The position numbers and the translations under genes were made by a program. From Virgibacillus natechei (GTDB taxonomy: Bacteria; Bacillota; Bacilli; Bacillales; Amphibacillaceae): 64,000 nucleotides of DNA. Each line of letters begins with the position of its first letter. Positions within the stretch are counted from its first letter, which is position 1. The notes under the pieces were generated by a model. That model was not told the DNA's origin, did not search any database, and was given only the letters and a program-made list of their open reading frames with translations. Below are positions 25,345-34,671 of this stretch, one piece after another. The stretch lies in assembly GCF_026013645.1 (NCBI RefSeq), contig NZ_CP110224.1:3348001-3412000 (forward strand), read 5' to 3'.

Positions 25345-25503
25345 TCGATGGACAGTTCTCGATTTGGGGGCTGTTTTTTCTACCGTGTGATTTGATGCCC
25401 AAGGAACATCTGTCATCGCAGGTTTTCGTGCAATAGGAGGGCCATTTTTCACCCCCTAAATGGCTTATCTCTTAAAATGGTGGTTGGAAAGTGAGGTCGT
25501 GCT

Positions 25504-26247
25504 ATGACGAAAGATGTGTCGACTGCAAAAGTATGTTTGCTTGCAGGGAAAATCATGCTTAAAAGTGGAGCAGAGACGTATCGCGTGGAGGATACGATGA
25601 ATCGAATCGCTGCTTTTTATGGTCTTGAAAATGCGCAAAGCTATGCGACGCCAACTGGGGTTAATTTTTCCGTGGATTTTTCAGCGTACACGAATTTCAT
25701 GCGAATCACGACACGCTCGACGGATCTACATAAAATAGCAGAAGTGAATCGTGTTTCTAGAAAGATTACGGCTGGGAAGTTGGAAGTGGATGAAGCATTC
25801 ATGATGTTGGAACGTATTGAGCATGCTAAATTAACATTTCCCGCATGGATGCAGATCATCGCAGCCGCGTTTGTGAGCGGAGCTTTTTCTATCATGTTTG
25901 GCGGAACCTGGCCTGATTTCATACCTGCTTTTATTGCTGGCGGTGCTGGATTTTCAGGGATGATTGGTTTTGATAAACTGGTCAATATTCGCTTCATTTC
26001 TGAGTTTTTCGGAGCCTTCGTTATCGGATTACTTGCTGTTTTGTTTATTAGCATTGGATTCGGATCAGAACTGGACAATATAATTATTGGTGCGGTAATG
26101 CCTCTGGTACCTGGGCTCCATATCACCAATGCTGTTCGTGATCTGATGGCTGGACATTTGGTAGCTGGTCTTTCCAAAGGAGTGGAGGCGCTGTTGACGG
26201 CTTTTGCAATTGGTGCCGGTGTAGCTGTTATCGTTGGATTTCTTTAG
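25504..26247 (+). CDS. threonine/serine exporter, N-terminal-type subunit (ThrE/YjjP family)
   Basis: A 247-residue protein. A hydrophilic N-terminal domain (KIMLKSGAETYRVEDTMNRI, CATPTG-like ATPTGVNFS, then TRSTDLHKIAEVNRVSR) is typical of DUF1212/ThrE, followed by five membrane helices ending GVAVIVGFL. Together with the next gene it forms the split form of ThrE, which exports threonine and serine in corynebacteria; substrate here is by family only. Start ATG 25504 has GTGAGGTCGTGCT ahead. The next gene starts 21 nt downstream. Confidence 0.85.
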   Translation: MTKDVSTAKVCLLAGKIMLKSGAETYRVEDTMNRIAAFYGLENAQSYATPTGVNFSVDFSAYTNFMRITTRSTDLHKIAEVNRVSRKITAGKLEVDEAFMMLERIEHAKLTFPAWMQIIAAAFVSGAFSIMFGGTWPDFIPAFIAGGAGFSGMIGFDKLVNIRFISEFFGAFVIGLLAVLFISIGFGSELDNIIIGAVMPLVPGLHITNAVRDLMAGHLVAGLSKGVEALLTAFAIGAGVAVIVGFL

Positions 26248-26268
26248 GTCAGGAGGAGGAGCGAGAAC

Positions 26269-26706
26269 ATGACAATTATAACGCAACTCGTTATGAGCTT
26301 TATAGCTGCCGCTGGGTTCGGTATTTTATTTAACGCGCCTCGGCAAGCCCTGATTCAATGTGGGCTTACCGGGATGTCTGGTTGGATTTTATATTACACA
26401 TTAACCAGTGTTGGGTTGGAAGCTGTTCCTGCGACAATCTTTGCGGCTATGCTTGTTGCGGTCTTGAGCCAAATTTGCGCAAAGCTGTTTAAAACCCCCG
26501 TTATTATTTTTAATGTGTCTGGCATTATCCCGCTCGTACCTGGTGGAATTGCGTATGATGCGATGCACCATTTTGTCCAAAATGATTACTATAATGCCGT
26601 ACAATTGTCCGCACAAGTCATGCTGTTGGCAGGAGCTATCGCGATGGGGTTGGTTTTTTCTGAAGCAGGGAATCAAATTGTGAGGAAAATTATCGCAAAA
26701 GTTTAG
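26269..26706 (+). CDS. threonine/serine exporter, C-terminal-type subunit (YjjB family)
   Basis: A 145-residue membrane protein with four or five helices, DUF3815/ThrE_2 style: FGILFNAPRQALIQCGLTGM, then TPVIIFNVSGIIPLVPGG, which parallels the PLVPG motif of the partner protein (VMPLVPGLHI). AGGAGGAGCGAGAAC precedes ATG. It is the second half of the exporter; a short hairpin (CTCCAC/GTGGAG, about 26716-26738) follows. Confidence 0.85.
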   Translation: MTIITQLVMSFIAAAGFGILFNAPRQALIQCGLTGMSGWILYYTLTSVGLEAVPATIFAAMLVAVLSQICAKLFKTPVIIFNVSGIIPLVPGGIAYDAMHHFVQNDYYNAVQLSAQVMLLAGAIAMGLVFSEAGNQIVRKIIAKV

Positions 26707-26713
26707 ATGATAT

Positions 26714-26745
26714 CCTCCACCTCCATTTTCAAAGTGGAGATTTTA
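26714..26745 (+). terminator. weak hairpin terminator
   Basis: CTCCAC..GTGGAG followed by ATTTTACTT, directly after the exporter genes. Confidence 0.45.
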
Positions 26746-26808
26746 CTTGTTCGTTTAACTACGGTAGAATAAAATCATTGTATCTATTTCGAAATGAGGG
26801 AATTTCTA

Positions 26809-28287
26809 TTGAATAATCAACAAAATCCAAAAGCAATTATCGTTATTTTCGGAGCAACAGGGGATTTGGCGAAACGTAAACTATTCCCTTCTATATATCG
26901 TCTTTATCAGAGCGGTAAAATTAGTGAAGACTTTGCTGTGATTGGTCTTGCGCGTAGATCGTGGAGCAATGAAATTTTACGCGATAAAGTAGGTGAATCG
27001 ATTGAAGATGCATTCTCTTCCAGAGAAGATTTGGAACATTTCAAATCACATTTTTATTATCAGTCGTTTGATGTTACTGACTCCGGTTCCTATCAGGGGT
27101 TAAATGACTTAATCCTGGAATTGGAGGGCATGTACCATACAGAAGGCAACCGAATTTTTTACCTTGCAATGGCGCCAGAATTTTTTGGAACGATTGCGAT
27201 TAACTTGAAAACATATTGCCTTAAAGATAATGCTGGCTGGGCAAGGCTTGTTATCGAGAAACCGTTTGGACATGATTTACCATCTGCTCAACTTCTCAAT
27301 AACCAAATTCGTGAAGCATTTGATGAGGATCAAATTTATCGAATCGATCATTATTTAGGGAAAGAGATGGTGCAAAATATCGAAGTCATTCGTTTTGCAA
27401 ATGGGATATTTGAGCATCTATGGAACAACCGGTTTATTTCAAACATTCAGGTCACTTCCAGCGAATCGCTCGGAGTCGAGGATCGTGCACGTTATTACGA
27501 TCATTCGGGAGCAACTCGGGACATGGTACAAAACCATATGCTGCAAATGGTTGCGCTACTCGCCATGGAGCCACCAATTAAGCTAACCACCGATGAAATC
27601 CGTTCTGAGAAAATCAAGGCGCTTCGTGCAATCCGTCCCATCAAAAGCGACGAAGTGGATGAATCCTTCGTACGTGGTCAATATGACGATGGTGTTTTAA
27701 ACGGTGAACAGTTACACGGTTACCGGGAAGAAGCAGAGGAATTAGCGAATTCAAATACAGAAACATATGTAGCCGGTAAAATAATGATTGATAACTTTCG
27801 CTGGGCTGGTATTCCTTTTTATATTCGAACAGGCAAACGTATGGCCGAAAAATCGATCAATATCGTGGTCGAATTTAAGGATATACCGATGAATTTATAT
27901 CACCAGGATGAATCGGACAGAAACCCCAATTTATTGGTCATTAATATTCAGCCCAATGAGGGAATTACGCTATATTTAAATGCGAAGAAAACAGGCCATG
28001 GTTCTGTTGCTCAGCCGATTCAGCTTTCCTATAATAATAATGGTGCACATAGCATCAATACACCAGAAGCATATGAAAAACTTTTGTATGACTGCATGCT
28101 GGGGGATGCGACAAACTTCACACACTGGGACGAGGTTGCTTATTCATGGTCCTATATTGATTCGATTTTACAAGCGTGGGAGAAGAAAGAGCCAGATTTC
28201 CCAAATTATGCTTCCGGATCCATGGGACCGAAAGAAGCGGACGAATTACTAGAAAAGAATGGTCACCATTGGTGGTCGATTACGTAA
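26809..28287 (+). CDS. zwf: glucose-6-phosphate 1-dehydrogenase
   Basis: The first step of the oxidative pentose phosphate pathway, making 6-phosphogluconolactone and NADPH. A 492-residue protein with NADP site FGATGDLAKRKLFPS, EKPFGHD, substrate/catalytic RIDHYLGKEMVQN (His proton acceptor within this block) and KRMAEK; full length for the family (about 490). The frame is also open from ATG 26794, but GAGGGAA lies just before TTG 26809, so TTG is preferred; the ATG overlaps that ribosome site. No 6-phosphogluconate dehydrogenase gene adjoins it. The next gene follows 20 nt later and may share the transcript. Confidence 0.94.
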   Translation: MNNQQNPKAIIVIFGATGDLAKRKLFPSIYRLYQSGKISEDFAVIGLARRSWSNEILRDKVGESIEDAFSSREDLEHFKSHFYYQSFDVTDSGSYQGLNDLILELEGMYHTEGNRIFYLAMAPEFFGTIAINLKTYCLKDNAGWARLVIEKPFGHDLPSAQLLNNQIREAFDEDQIYRIDHYLGKEMVQNIEVIRFANGIFEHLWNNRFISNIQVTSSESLGVEDRARYYDHSGATRDMVQNHMLQMVALLAMEPPIKLTTDEIRSEKIKALRAIRPIKSDEVDESFVRGQYDDGVLNGEQLHGYREEAEELANSNTETYVAGKIMIDNFRWAGIPFYIRTGKRMAEKSINIVVEFKDIPMNLYHQDESDRNPNLLVINIQPNEGITLYLNAKKTGHGSVAQPIQLSYNNNGAHSINTPEAYEKLLYDCMLGDATNFTHWDEVAYSWSYIDSILQAWEKKEPDFPNYASGSMGPKEADELLEKNGHHWWSIT

Positions 28288-28307
28288 ATCAAAGGAGTGT
28301 TTTTTAG

Positions 28308-28931
28308 ATGAAGATGTATGACGTTACAGCAACTATTTTTGAAGGAATGCCTACTTATAAAAACAAGCAGGAGAAACAGCCAAAGTTAAACACCGTTACA
28401 AATGGACACGTAACGGAATCACGTATGGATATCGACCTTCACACTGGAACACATATCGATTCCCCCCTACACATGATCAATGACGGGGATACAATGGAAA
28501 CTATTCAAATGGAAGATTTGGTTCGACAGGCAAAGCTATTTGACCTAACACATGTGGAAGATCGAATTACAAAGAAGGATATTGAAGGATTTTCAATTGA
28601 AAAAGATGATTTCGTCCTTTTTCAAACAAAAAATTCTTTTGAAGGTGCGTCAGATTATGAATTCATTTTCGTTGCGGAAGATGCCGCAAGCTACCTTGCT
28701 GAGATCGGCATCACAGGAGTAGGCGTGGATGGCCTTGGAATTGAGCGAAGCCAGGAAGGACATCCGACACACCGTTCGCTTTTTCAACATAACGTGATTG
28801 TTATAGAAGGATTACGTTTAGCGGAAGTTCCAGAAGGCGAATACTTCATGGTTGCAGCTCCCCTTAAATTAGAAGGAACAGATGCAGCACCAGCACGCAT
28901 ATTGCTTTTTGAAGGATTGTCAGTAACATAA
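28308..28931 (+). CDS. cyclase family protein (kynurenine formamidase-like)
   Basis: A 207-residue metal-dependent hydrolase of the cyclase/KynB family. The metal motif HTGTHIDSPLHM (about 45-56) and the DGLGIERSQ / HPTHRSLFQHNVIVIEGL block are intact. Members include N-formylkynurenine formamidase, but without other kynurenine genes the substrate is uncertain. AAAGGAGTGTTTTTTAG precedes ATG. Followed 20 nt later by a strong terminator that probably ends the zwf transcript too. Confidence 0.85.
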   Translation: MKMYDVTATIFEGMPTYKNKQEKQPKLNTVTNGHVTESRMDIDLHTGTHIDSPLHMINDGDTMETIQMEDLVRQAKLFDLTHVEDRITKKDIEGFSIEKDDFVLFQTKNSFEGASDYEFIFVAEDAASYLAEIGITGVGVDGLGIERSQEGHPTHRSLFQHNVIVIEGLRLAEVPEGEYFMVAAPLKLEGTDAAPARILLFEGLSVT

Positions 28932-28952
28932 TGGAATAGAGTTATGAGAAAG

Positions 28953-28984
28953 GCGCCGCTGGATCGCGGCAGCCTTTTTTTATT
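28953..28984 (+). terminator. rho-independent terminator
   Basis: AAGGCGCCGC pairs (one bulge) with GCGGCAGCCTT, followed by seven T. Confidence 0.85.
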
Positions 28985-29443
28985 GCATAGGAAACTACAG
29001 AATTTAAAAGCTGTGGATAAAACTTATACACTGGAATAGCCACGTCCAGCTCCAGCGCCCAGCAACTATCAAACTTCACACTCCTCCACTACGATAAAGA
29101 AGACTTACTGATTGCCAAGCCGGAGGCGTAGGCAGAAGTAAAGTCGCACTTATGCCCTGTGGGTGAAAAGAAGACTTGCCGATTGGCTCTGCCAGAGGCT
29201 TAGTCGCACTTATACCCTTGTGGTGAAAGTCAACATCTACTCACTTGTCTTAAGGAAGGCCGACTAAAACCGGGCTTTGCGCCCAACGCCGGCATACCCC
29301 TATGAAGGGGCATGTTTCCTTTATCTCATTGCGGAGTGGAAGTTCAACTAAAACCGCCACTTTGCGTGGCAACGTTGAACCACCCGCAGCGCTGAGCGCA
29401 GTTTGTACGTTGCTAAACGGGCGCTTGCGCTTTTGTTCTTTTC
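28985..29443 (-). repeat. family C repeat, inverted, enlarged by nested hairpin units
   Basis: Read on the minus strand it starts at 29443 (GAACAAAAGCGCAAGCGCCC) and ends near 28985 with CTATGCAA. The DnaA box complement TGTGGATAA lies at 29012-29020. Compared with the other copies it holds about 190 extra bases, including a second copy of the AAGTCGCACTTATGCCC segment and two covarying hairpins at 29259-29293 and 29342-29380. Confidence 0.75.
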
Positions 29444-29484
29444 GTTAGGGTGGGCCTCTCCCGATTTAGCGCTTCTTAGAGTGA

Positions 29485-29985
29485 GACTTAAAAATGGATA
29501 CGTAATAGAGAGAATGTACTATAATAAAATCATCCATGAAATGGAGCGTGTCCTCATAAGTAGACGATATGATCAAGAATTTTAAACAGTATATTGGTGC
29601 TCGAGCGAGCGGGAGATTGCCTCACTCGAGCGACAGAAGCATCTACTCGAGCCAGAAGGTGTCTCATTCGATCGGCAGTGACAATTTTGAAGGCTGGGGA
29701 TCGAACTTGGAGAGGTGGCGCTCGATCTAGCCATCCTCTCGCTCGACCTTGGACTCCTGGTGCTCGAGCGAGCGGGAGATTGCCTCACTCGAGCGACAGA
29801 AGCATCTACTCGAGCCAGAAGGTGTCTCATTCGATCGGCAGTGACAATTTTGAAGGCTGAGGATCGAACTTGGAGAGGTGGCGCTCGATCTAGCCATCCT
29901 CTCGCTCGACCTTGGACTTCTGGTGCTCGAGCGAGCGGGAGACTGCCTCACTCGAGCGACAGTCGCTCTCCCGTTTAAGACCATT
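29485..29985. repeat. family B repeat (CTCGAGCGAG), 163-bp tandem units
   Basis: A leader of about 110 bp (AGAGAATGTACTATAATAAA.. TTTAAACAGTATATTG) is shared with the 42010 locus. After it come two full 163-bp units starting GGTGCTCGAGCGAGCGGGAG at 29596 and 29759, and a third partial unit at 29922. GC-rich against an AT-rich background. Open frames across it in several registers are artefacts. Confidence 0.85.
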
Positions 29986-29995
29986 CCCTCCCGAT

Positions 29996-30313
29996 TCAGT
30001 CATTCAATATGACCCTCCTCGGTTCAGGATCGGGTCGCGACGCTGTTAGGAATAATACGATAGCTGTTATGATATGCATGATCATCCCAACAAGTGGAAT
30101 CCATGCTATGACCGACGTTATAACCCCCAAAATACTACCGGCAGTTGTTCCCCTATCCCTATGTGTAAGAATCCATGTAACGATATGAAGAAACAGCATG
30201 ACAATAAGGGGCGTCCATGCCTGACTTAATATATAAATTCCACCTAAAAATGGAATACCAAGCAACGCTTCCAACACGCCAGTAATCCATCTCATCACCC
30301 TTGATAAAGACAT
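29996..30313 (-). CDS. small membrane protein (105 aa)
   Basis: Three or four hydrophobic helices (about 8-28, 30-48, 56-76, 78-93) and a charged C-terminus (TASRPDPEPRRVILND). Composition and length resemble many small Bacillus membrane proteins of unknown role; I do not recognise the family. CGGAGGAGATAATATG places ATG 30313 correctly. It ends against the family B repeat and has no own terminator. Confidence 0.65.
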   Translation of the reverse strand: MSLSRVMRWITGVLEALLGIPFLGGIYILSQAWTPLIVMLFLHIVTWILTHRDRGTTAGSILGVITSVIAWIPLVGMIMHIITAIVLFLTASRPDPEPRRVILND

Positions 30314-30596
30314 ATTATCTCCTCCGAAAAATTAAAATAAATCCATATTATACTATTCCCTATAGGTGAAAAATAACACATTACTGTTTAGGATATGGGA
30401 GAGAAATTTAGTAGAAAATGGTAAAGGTAAACAAAATAATTCTATTTCACTAATGGGTTTTACTCCTATGAAAACAAACCATTTTCATCATTATTGGTGA
30501 AAATTCCATTCTTGATGACTGTCCGTTAAACTGCGATAAAATTCACTTCTGGCAGATATAATGACCACACAAGTATATACATTCCCTCGGGCAAAA
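30314..30596. other. intergenic spacer
   Basis: AT-rich. It contains a loose inverted pair ATTTTCA/TGAAAAT at about 30480-30504 and the word TTAAACTGCGATAAA at 30524. No gene is seen. Confidence 0.4.
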
Positions 30597-30690
30597 AAAA
30601 TCAGGAGTCAATTAGCAACTAATTGACTCCTGTAAAAGGAATTTTTCTCGACCTCACGCACGCCCTTTACGGTACGTGAGGAGCTTTTTC
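30597..30690 (-). terminator. terminator of the RND operon plus second hairpin
   Basis: CAGGAGTCAATTAG pairs with CTAATTGACTCCTG (30604-30634), with eight T following on the minus strand. A second hairpin, CCTCACG/CGTGAGG (30653-30682), lies between it and the stop codon. Confidence 0.85.
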
Positions 30691-30695
30691 AAAAC

Positions 30696-33600
30696 TTATG
30701 CTTCTTCTTTTTTCTTACGTTTTCCCGTTATTTTTTGTGATAAATCATCAAACATGGAGTACACAACTGGTATAAGCACTAGTGTAAAGATACTTGAAAC
30801 ACTGAGTCCAAATATAATGGTTACGGCTAAAGGCTGCTGTAATTCTGCGCCTTCTCCTAATGCAAGTGCAATTGGAATCATTGCTAATACAGTTGTTAAT
30901 GTCATCATTAGAATCGGTCGCAACCTGGTGCGTCCTGCTTCGATAATTGCTTCATATCTGTCCATGCCATTTCGTCTGAGTATATTCATGTAGTCTACGA
31001 GTACGATCGAGTTATTAACGACAATACCGGCAAGCATGATTACCCCCATTAAGGCCACTACACTCAGCGGCAACCCTGTAACGAACAGGCCGATCATAAC
31101 ACCAACCACGGTTGCTGGCAATGCGAACATAATGATTAATGGAAATAGGAAGTTTTCAAACTGAATTGCCATAACAGCATAAACTAGGAATATCGAGAAA
31201 ACCAGTGCTAATGCTAGTTCTGTGAAAGATTCAGCCATATCCTCTGCCTGGCCTCCAATTTCATAGCTATATCCTTCTGGCAAGCTCATGTTTGCAAGTT
31301 CATCTTCAACATCCGAAACAACACTGCCTAGATCACGTCCAGTGATATCACTGGATATATTGGATTGTGGTTGCTGATTCTCGCGTGTCAATGCTACAGG
31401 TCCTTGCACTTCATTAAATGAAGCAACTTCCTCAAGCGGTATGGTACTACCTGTTTGAGATTGAATATTCATGTCCTGCAAATCACGGATTGTACTGCGT
31501 TCGTCTTCTGGATATAACATCGTTACATCTATCTCTTGCCCTTCTTCACTTATTTGCGTGACAACCTGACCTGTGAATTTCGTTTGAACTTGACCTAAGA
31601 TCTGTTCTTGGTTTAATCCATACATTGCCGCCTGATCATCATCGATTTCGATGTTCATCTGCGGAACACCTTCAGCCGCACCCGTTTCTGGATTAAAGAC
31701 ACCTTCTACTGTATCTATCCTGTTCACTACCTGATCCGATAATTCACGTAACACGTCATGTTCTGGACCATTTAACTGAATCTGAATCGGGTTCCCCATG
31801 TCCATGTCACTCATCTCACTAACGGTGATTTCGGCCCCTACAATCCCTTGAAGGTCTTCATCTACTTCTTGAACAAATTCAGAAGTTGTTTGATCTCGTT
31901 CTCCTGCGGGGACTAACAGTATCGTATAAGAGGCTGTATTTGCACTTCCCCCCATCATGCCGCCACCGCCATAGCTAACAAAATTGGTTTCAATTATGTC
32001 TCCATAGCCTTGGATTTCTTCTTCTACTTGCTCAATCTTAGCTTCCATGTATTCCGCTGAATTTCCAGGAACAGTCTCTACTCGGATTTGCATTTGCCCT
32101 TCATCTGAACCTGGAATCAATTCAGCACCGATAAGCGGGGTTAATGCCAAGCTTCCTGCAATTGCAAGAACTGTTCCTGCAATCGTTGTCTTCCTGTGGT
32201 GAAGCGCCCATTCCAGCACAACTTGATATTTATCCCTCAGCCATTCCAGAAAACGGTCGAACCAATAACGACGACCATTATTCTCCATTGCTTTCGTTAA
32301 CAATTTCGATGAAAGCATTGGTACGAGTGTAATCGCTGCAGCAAGCGACGTTATTAAGGCAAACGACACAGCTAAAGCAAGTGGTGTAAATAGATCTGAT
32401 GCAATTCCTTCCACATAGATGATTGGTAGAAATACGACTAATGTTGTTGTGGTAGATGCAATTACTGCTGGTGCCAGTTCTGAGGCGCCTTTAATTGCTG
32501 ATTCAACTGCACCATAACCACGTTTCCTATACGTATCAATATGTTCTATAATAACAATCGCACTATCGACCATCATCCCTATCCCTAGTGCTAATCCACC
32601 CAACGTTAATACATTTAACGTTTGACCAGAGAAATACAATAAAGCAAATGTCGAGACAAGTGCGATCGGAATCGAAACTCCAACTACAAGTGTCGCTCGA
32701 ACACTTTTTAAGAATAGGAGCAGAACAAATATAGCTATAGCTCCTGCTATTAAAATATTTTGTATAACGGAATCAATGGACATTTCAATGAATTCAGATG
32801 TATCCATAACCATTTCCAAATTCACATCTGAAACCATATCCTCATTTAATTCATCCATTCCGTCCCGAATTACTTCTGCAACACCAACTGTATTGGCATC
32901 TGAATTCTTCATGATGGATAAAACAATGGATTGTTCCCCGTTTACAAGTGTTGTTTCAGAGGTTTCCTTAACTGTCTCGTTAACCTCTGCAATATCTTCT
33001 ACATAAACAGTTGTTTCTGTTTCTGTTTGAATAATCGTTCGTTCGATATCCTCGAGCGATTCAAACTCACCTGTCACACGCATTTGAAGATCTTTATCGC
33101 CTCTTTCTACATTCCCCACAGAAGCTGATTGATTCGAACTGTTCAGTGCCTGTGCAATTACTTGCTCCGAGACACCGTATTGTTGTAGTTTTTCTGGATC
33201 AAGAACGAGTTGAACTTCGCTCTCTCTACCGCCTTCAACCGTTACAGAAGCCACACCTTCCTGACGTTCAAAGTATGGAACAATGTCATCATTGGCAACA
33301 TCAGTTAACGCTTCCGTATCTCCCCCAGTTAAACCTAGTGTGACAATAGGCATTTGATCTGGATTGAACCGCATAATATTCGGGTCGCCGGCCTGATCTG
33401 GTAGCATTGCTCCCACTTGATCGACACTTTCACGAACATCGAGTAATGCTTGATCTAAATCTGTCCCACTGCTGAACATCAACATGACAAGTGATGAACC
33501 GGATTGGGATTGGGACTGAACGGTTTCAATCCCTTCGACCGAGCTAACCGCCGCTTCAATTGGCTCACTAACTAAACTTTCCACGTCCTGTGGTGCTGCC

Positions 33601-33758
33601 TCGCCATAAGATGTTGCGACAACAGCTATAGGTAGCTCAATTTCCGGAAATAGGTCAACAGCTAAATCACGAACACTTACTAAACCAAATGCTATAATAG
33701 CTAATGCAAGTATAATTACGCCAACAGGACGTTTTACGGATGTTTTTACAAGCTTCAA
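30696..33758 (-). CDS. RND-family multidrug efflux permease (SwrC/AcrB-like)
   Basis: A 1020-residue proton-driven exporter with 12 membrane helices in two repeats. The first helix follows the family start TSVKRPVGVIILALAII; the proton-relay region GGLALGIGMMVDSAIVIIEH and the second-half counterpart LMGVIMLAGIVVNNSIVLVDYM are clear. Large extracytoplasmic porter loops lie between, including a Gly/Met-rich stretch GGGGMMGGSAN. In Bacillus the relative SwrC (YerP) exports surfactin-type lipopeptides and acriflavine; substrate here is unknown. Third gene of a TetR-adaptor-permease operon, 3 nt after the adaptor stop. Confidence 0.92.
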   Translation of the reverse strand: MKLVKTSVKRPVGVIILALAIIAFGLVSVRDLAVDLFPEIELPIAVVATSYGEAAPQDVESLVSEPIEAAVSSVEGIETVQSQSQSGSSLVMLMFSSGTDLDQALLDVRESVDQVGAMLPDQAGDPNIMRFNPDQMPIVTLGLTGGDTEALTDVANDDIVPYFERQEGVASVTVEGGRESEVQLVLDPEKLQQYGVSEQVIAQALNSSNQSASVGNVERGDKDLQMRVTGEFESLEDIERTIIQTETETTVYVEDIAEVNETVKETSETTLVNGEQSIVLSIMKNSDANTVGVAEVIRDGMDELNEDMVSDVNLEMVMDTSEFIEMSIDSVIQNILIAGAIAIFVLLLFLKSVRATLVVGVSIPIALVSTFALLYFSGQTLNVLTLGGLALGIGMMVDSAIVIIEHIDTYRKRGYGAVESAIKGASELAPAVIASTTTTLVVFLPIIYVEGIASDLFTPLALAVSFALITSLAAAITLVPMLSSKLLTKAMENNGRRYWFDRFLEWLRDKYQVVLEWALHHRKTTIAGTVLAIAGSLALTPLIGAELIPGSDEGQMQIRVETVPGNSAEYMEAKIEQVEEEIQGYGDIIETNFVSYGGGGMMGGSANTASYTILLVPAGERDQTTSEFVQEVDEDLQGIVGAEITVSEMSDMDMGNPIQIQLNGPEHDVLRELSDQVVNRIDTVEGVFNPETGAAEGVPQMNIEIDDDQAAMYGLNQEQILGQVQTKFTGQVVTQISEEGQEIDVTMLYPEDERSTIRDLQDMNIQSQTGSTIPLEEVASFNEVQGPVALTRENQQPQSNISSDITGRDLGSVVSDVEDELANMSLPEGYSYEIGGQAEDMAESFTELALALVFSIFLVYAVMAIQFENFLFPLIIMFALPATVVGVMIGLFVTGLPLSVVALMGVIMLAGIVVNNSIVLVDYMNILRRNGMDRYEAIIEAGRTRLRPILMMTLTTVLAMIPIALALGEGAELQQPLAVTIIFGLSVSSIFTLVLIPVVYSMFDDLSQKITGKRKKKEEA

Positions 33759-33761
33759 AAT

Positions 33762-34643
33762 TTATTCTCCTTCCACCACATCGACTACTCCACCATCAGT
33801 GAGTACCATATGTCCATCAACAACGACTTCATCACCTTCTTGCATGTCGTCAGATTCTATCGCTGTTTCATCTGTTTGTGATTCTTGGATGGTTACCGTT
33901 GTTTGAACTGCTTCCATGTCATCATTTACGACATATACATAGGCTTCGTCATCTTCTTCGACGATTGCTTGAGTTGGAACAATAACTGTATCTTCTACCC
34001 TGTTTTCAGGAACAGCGACTCTTGCAATCATCCCAGCTAAAAGATTTCCATCTTCATTATCTAGGGTTCCTTCTACCGGATATAGCCCTGTATCATCTGG
34101 CATTTTGTTAACTGCCGTAATTTCTGTCTCGTATTCATTATCGTTGACCATCGTAGTCAAGCTGTCTTCTATTGAAAAAAGAGATTGAACATTAGCTGTC
34201 ACAGAAAACGCTACTGACATTGTGTCAAAATCAGCAATAATCGCAAGCGGATCTTCATTACTTATCATATCTCCTTCATTCGCTTCTAAATTTGTAATCT
34301 CACCTGCTGCTGCAGCAGTGATATCTTGGTTGCCAGCAGCCGTCGTAATTGTCGCTATAAGGTCATCCTCTTCTACTTGATCACCGGTTTCGACCTCTAT
34401 CGTATCGATTTCACCTGGATTTTCAACCATAACTGGGTTGGTGCTTGCTGGTGATGTTCTTCCATAAATCGATCTCTCTATTACTAAATCACCTTCAGAA
34501 GCTTCAGCTGTTTCAACCAATGTCTCTGCCGCTTCCCCATTTTCATCTGCGCTTTCATTCCCGTTTTCATCTTCTTCCTCCATACACGCAGCAAGAAATG
34601 CCATCATTAAGATTACGGTTAGACTAATAAGTAATTTTCTCAT
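33762..34643 (-). CDS. RND efflux adaptor subunit (membrane fusion protein), lipoprotein
   Basis: A 293-residue lipoprotein: a signal peptide ending FLAAC, an acidic linker, then a barrel-sandwich (lipoyl-like) domain with VENPGEIDTIEVETGDQVEE and the family beta-barrel and C-terminal segments (VPTQAIVEEDDEAYVYVV). It lacks the long alpha-hairpin of Gram-negative adaptors, as expected where there is no outer membrane. ATG 34643 is chosen over 34670 because GGGAGAGGAGAACAAGG precedes it and the signal peptide starts properly there. Confidence 0.87.
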   Translation of the reverse strand: MRKLLISLTVILMMAFLAACMEEEDENGNESADENGEAAETLVETAEASEGDLVIERSIYGRTSPASTNPVMVENPGEIDTIEVETGDQVEEDDLIATITTAAGNQDITAAAAGEITNLEANEGDMISNEDPLAIIADFDTMSVAFSVTANVQSLFSIEDSLTTMVNDNEYETEITAVNKMPDDTGLYPVEGTLDNEDGNLLAGMIARVAVPENRVEDTVIVPTQAIVEEDDEAYVYVVNDDMEAVQTTVTIQESQTDETAIESDDMQEGDEVVVDGHMVLTDGGVVDVVEGE

Positions 34644-34671
34644 CCTTGTTCTCCTCTCCCATTCATACAAT

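Noticed and set aside
29594..29984. Several overlapping open frames in both strands of the CTCGAG arrays (also at 42126 and 48371-48902)
   Set aside because: GC-rich tandem DNA without stops; no ribosome sites, and composition (Arg/Ser/Ala/Leu only) follows the repeat. Not genes.
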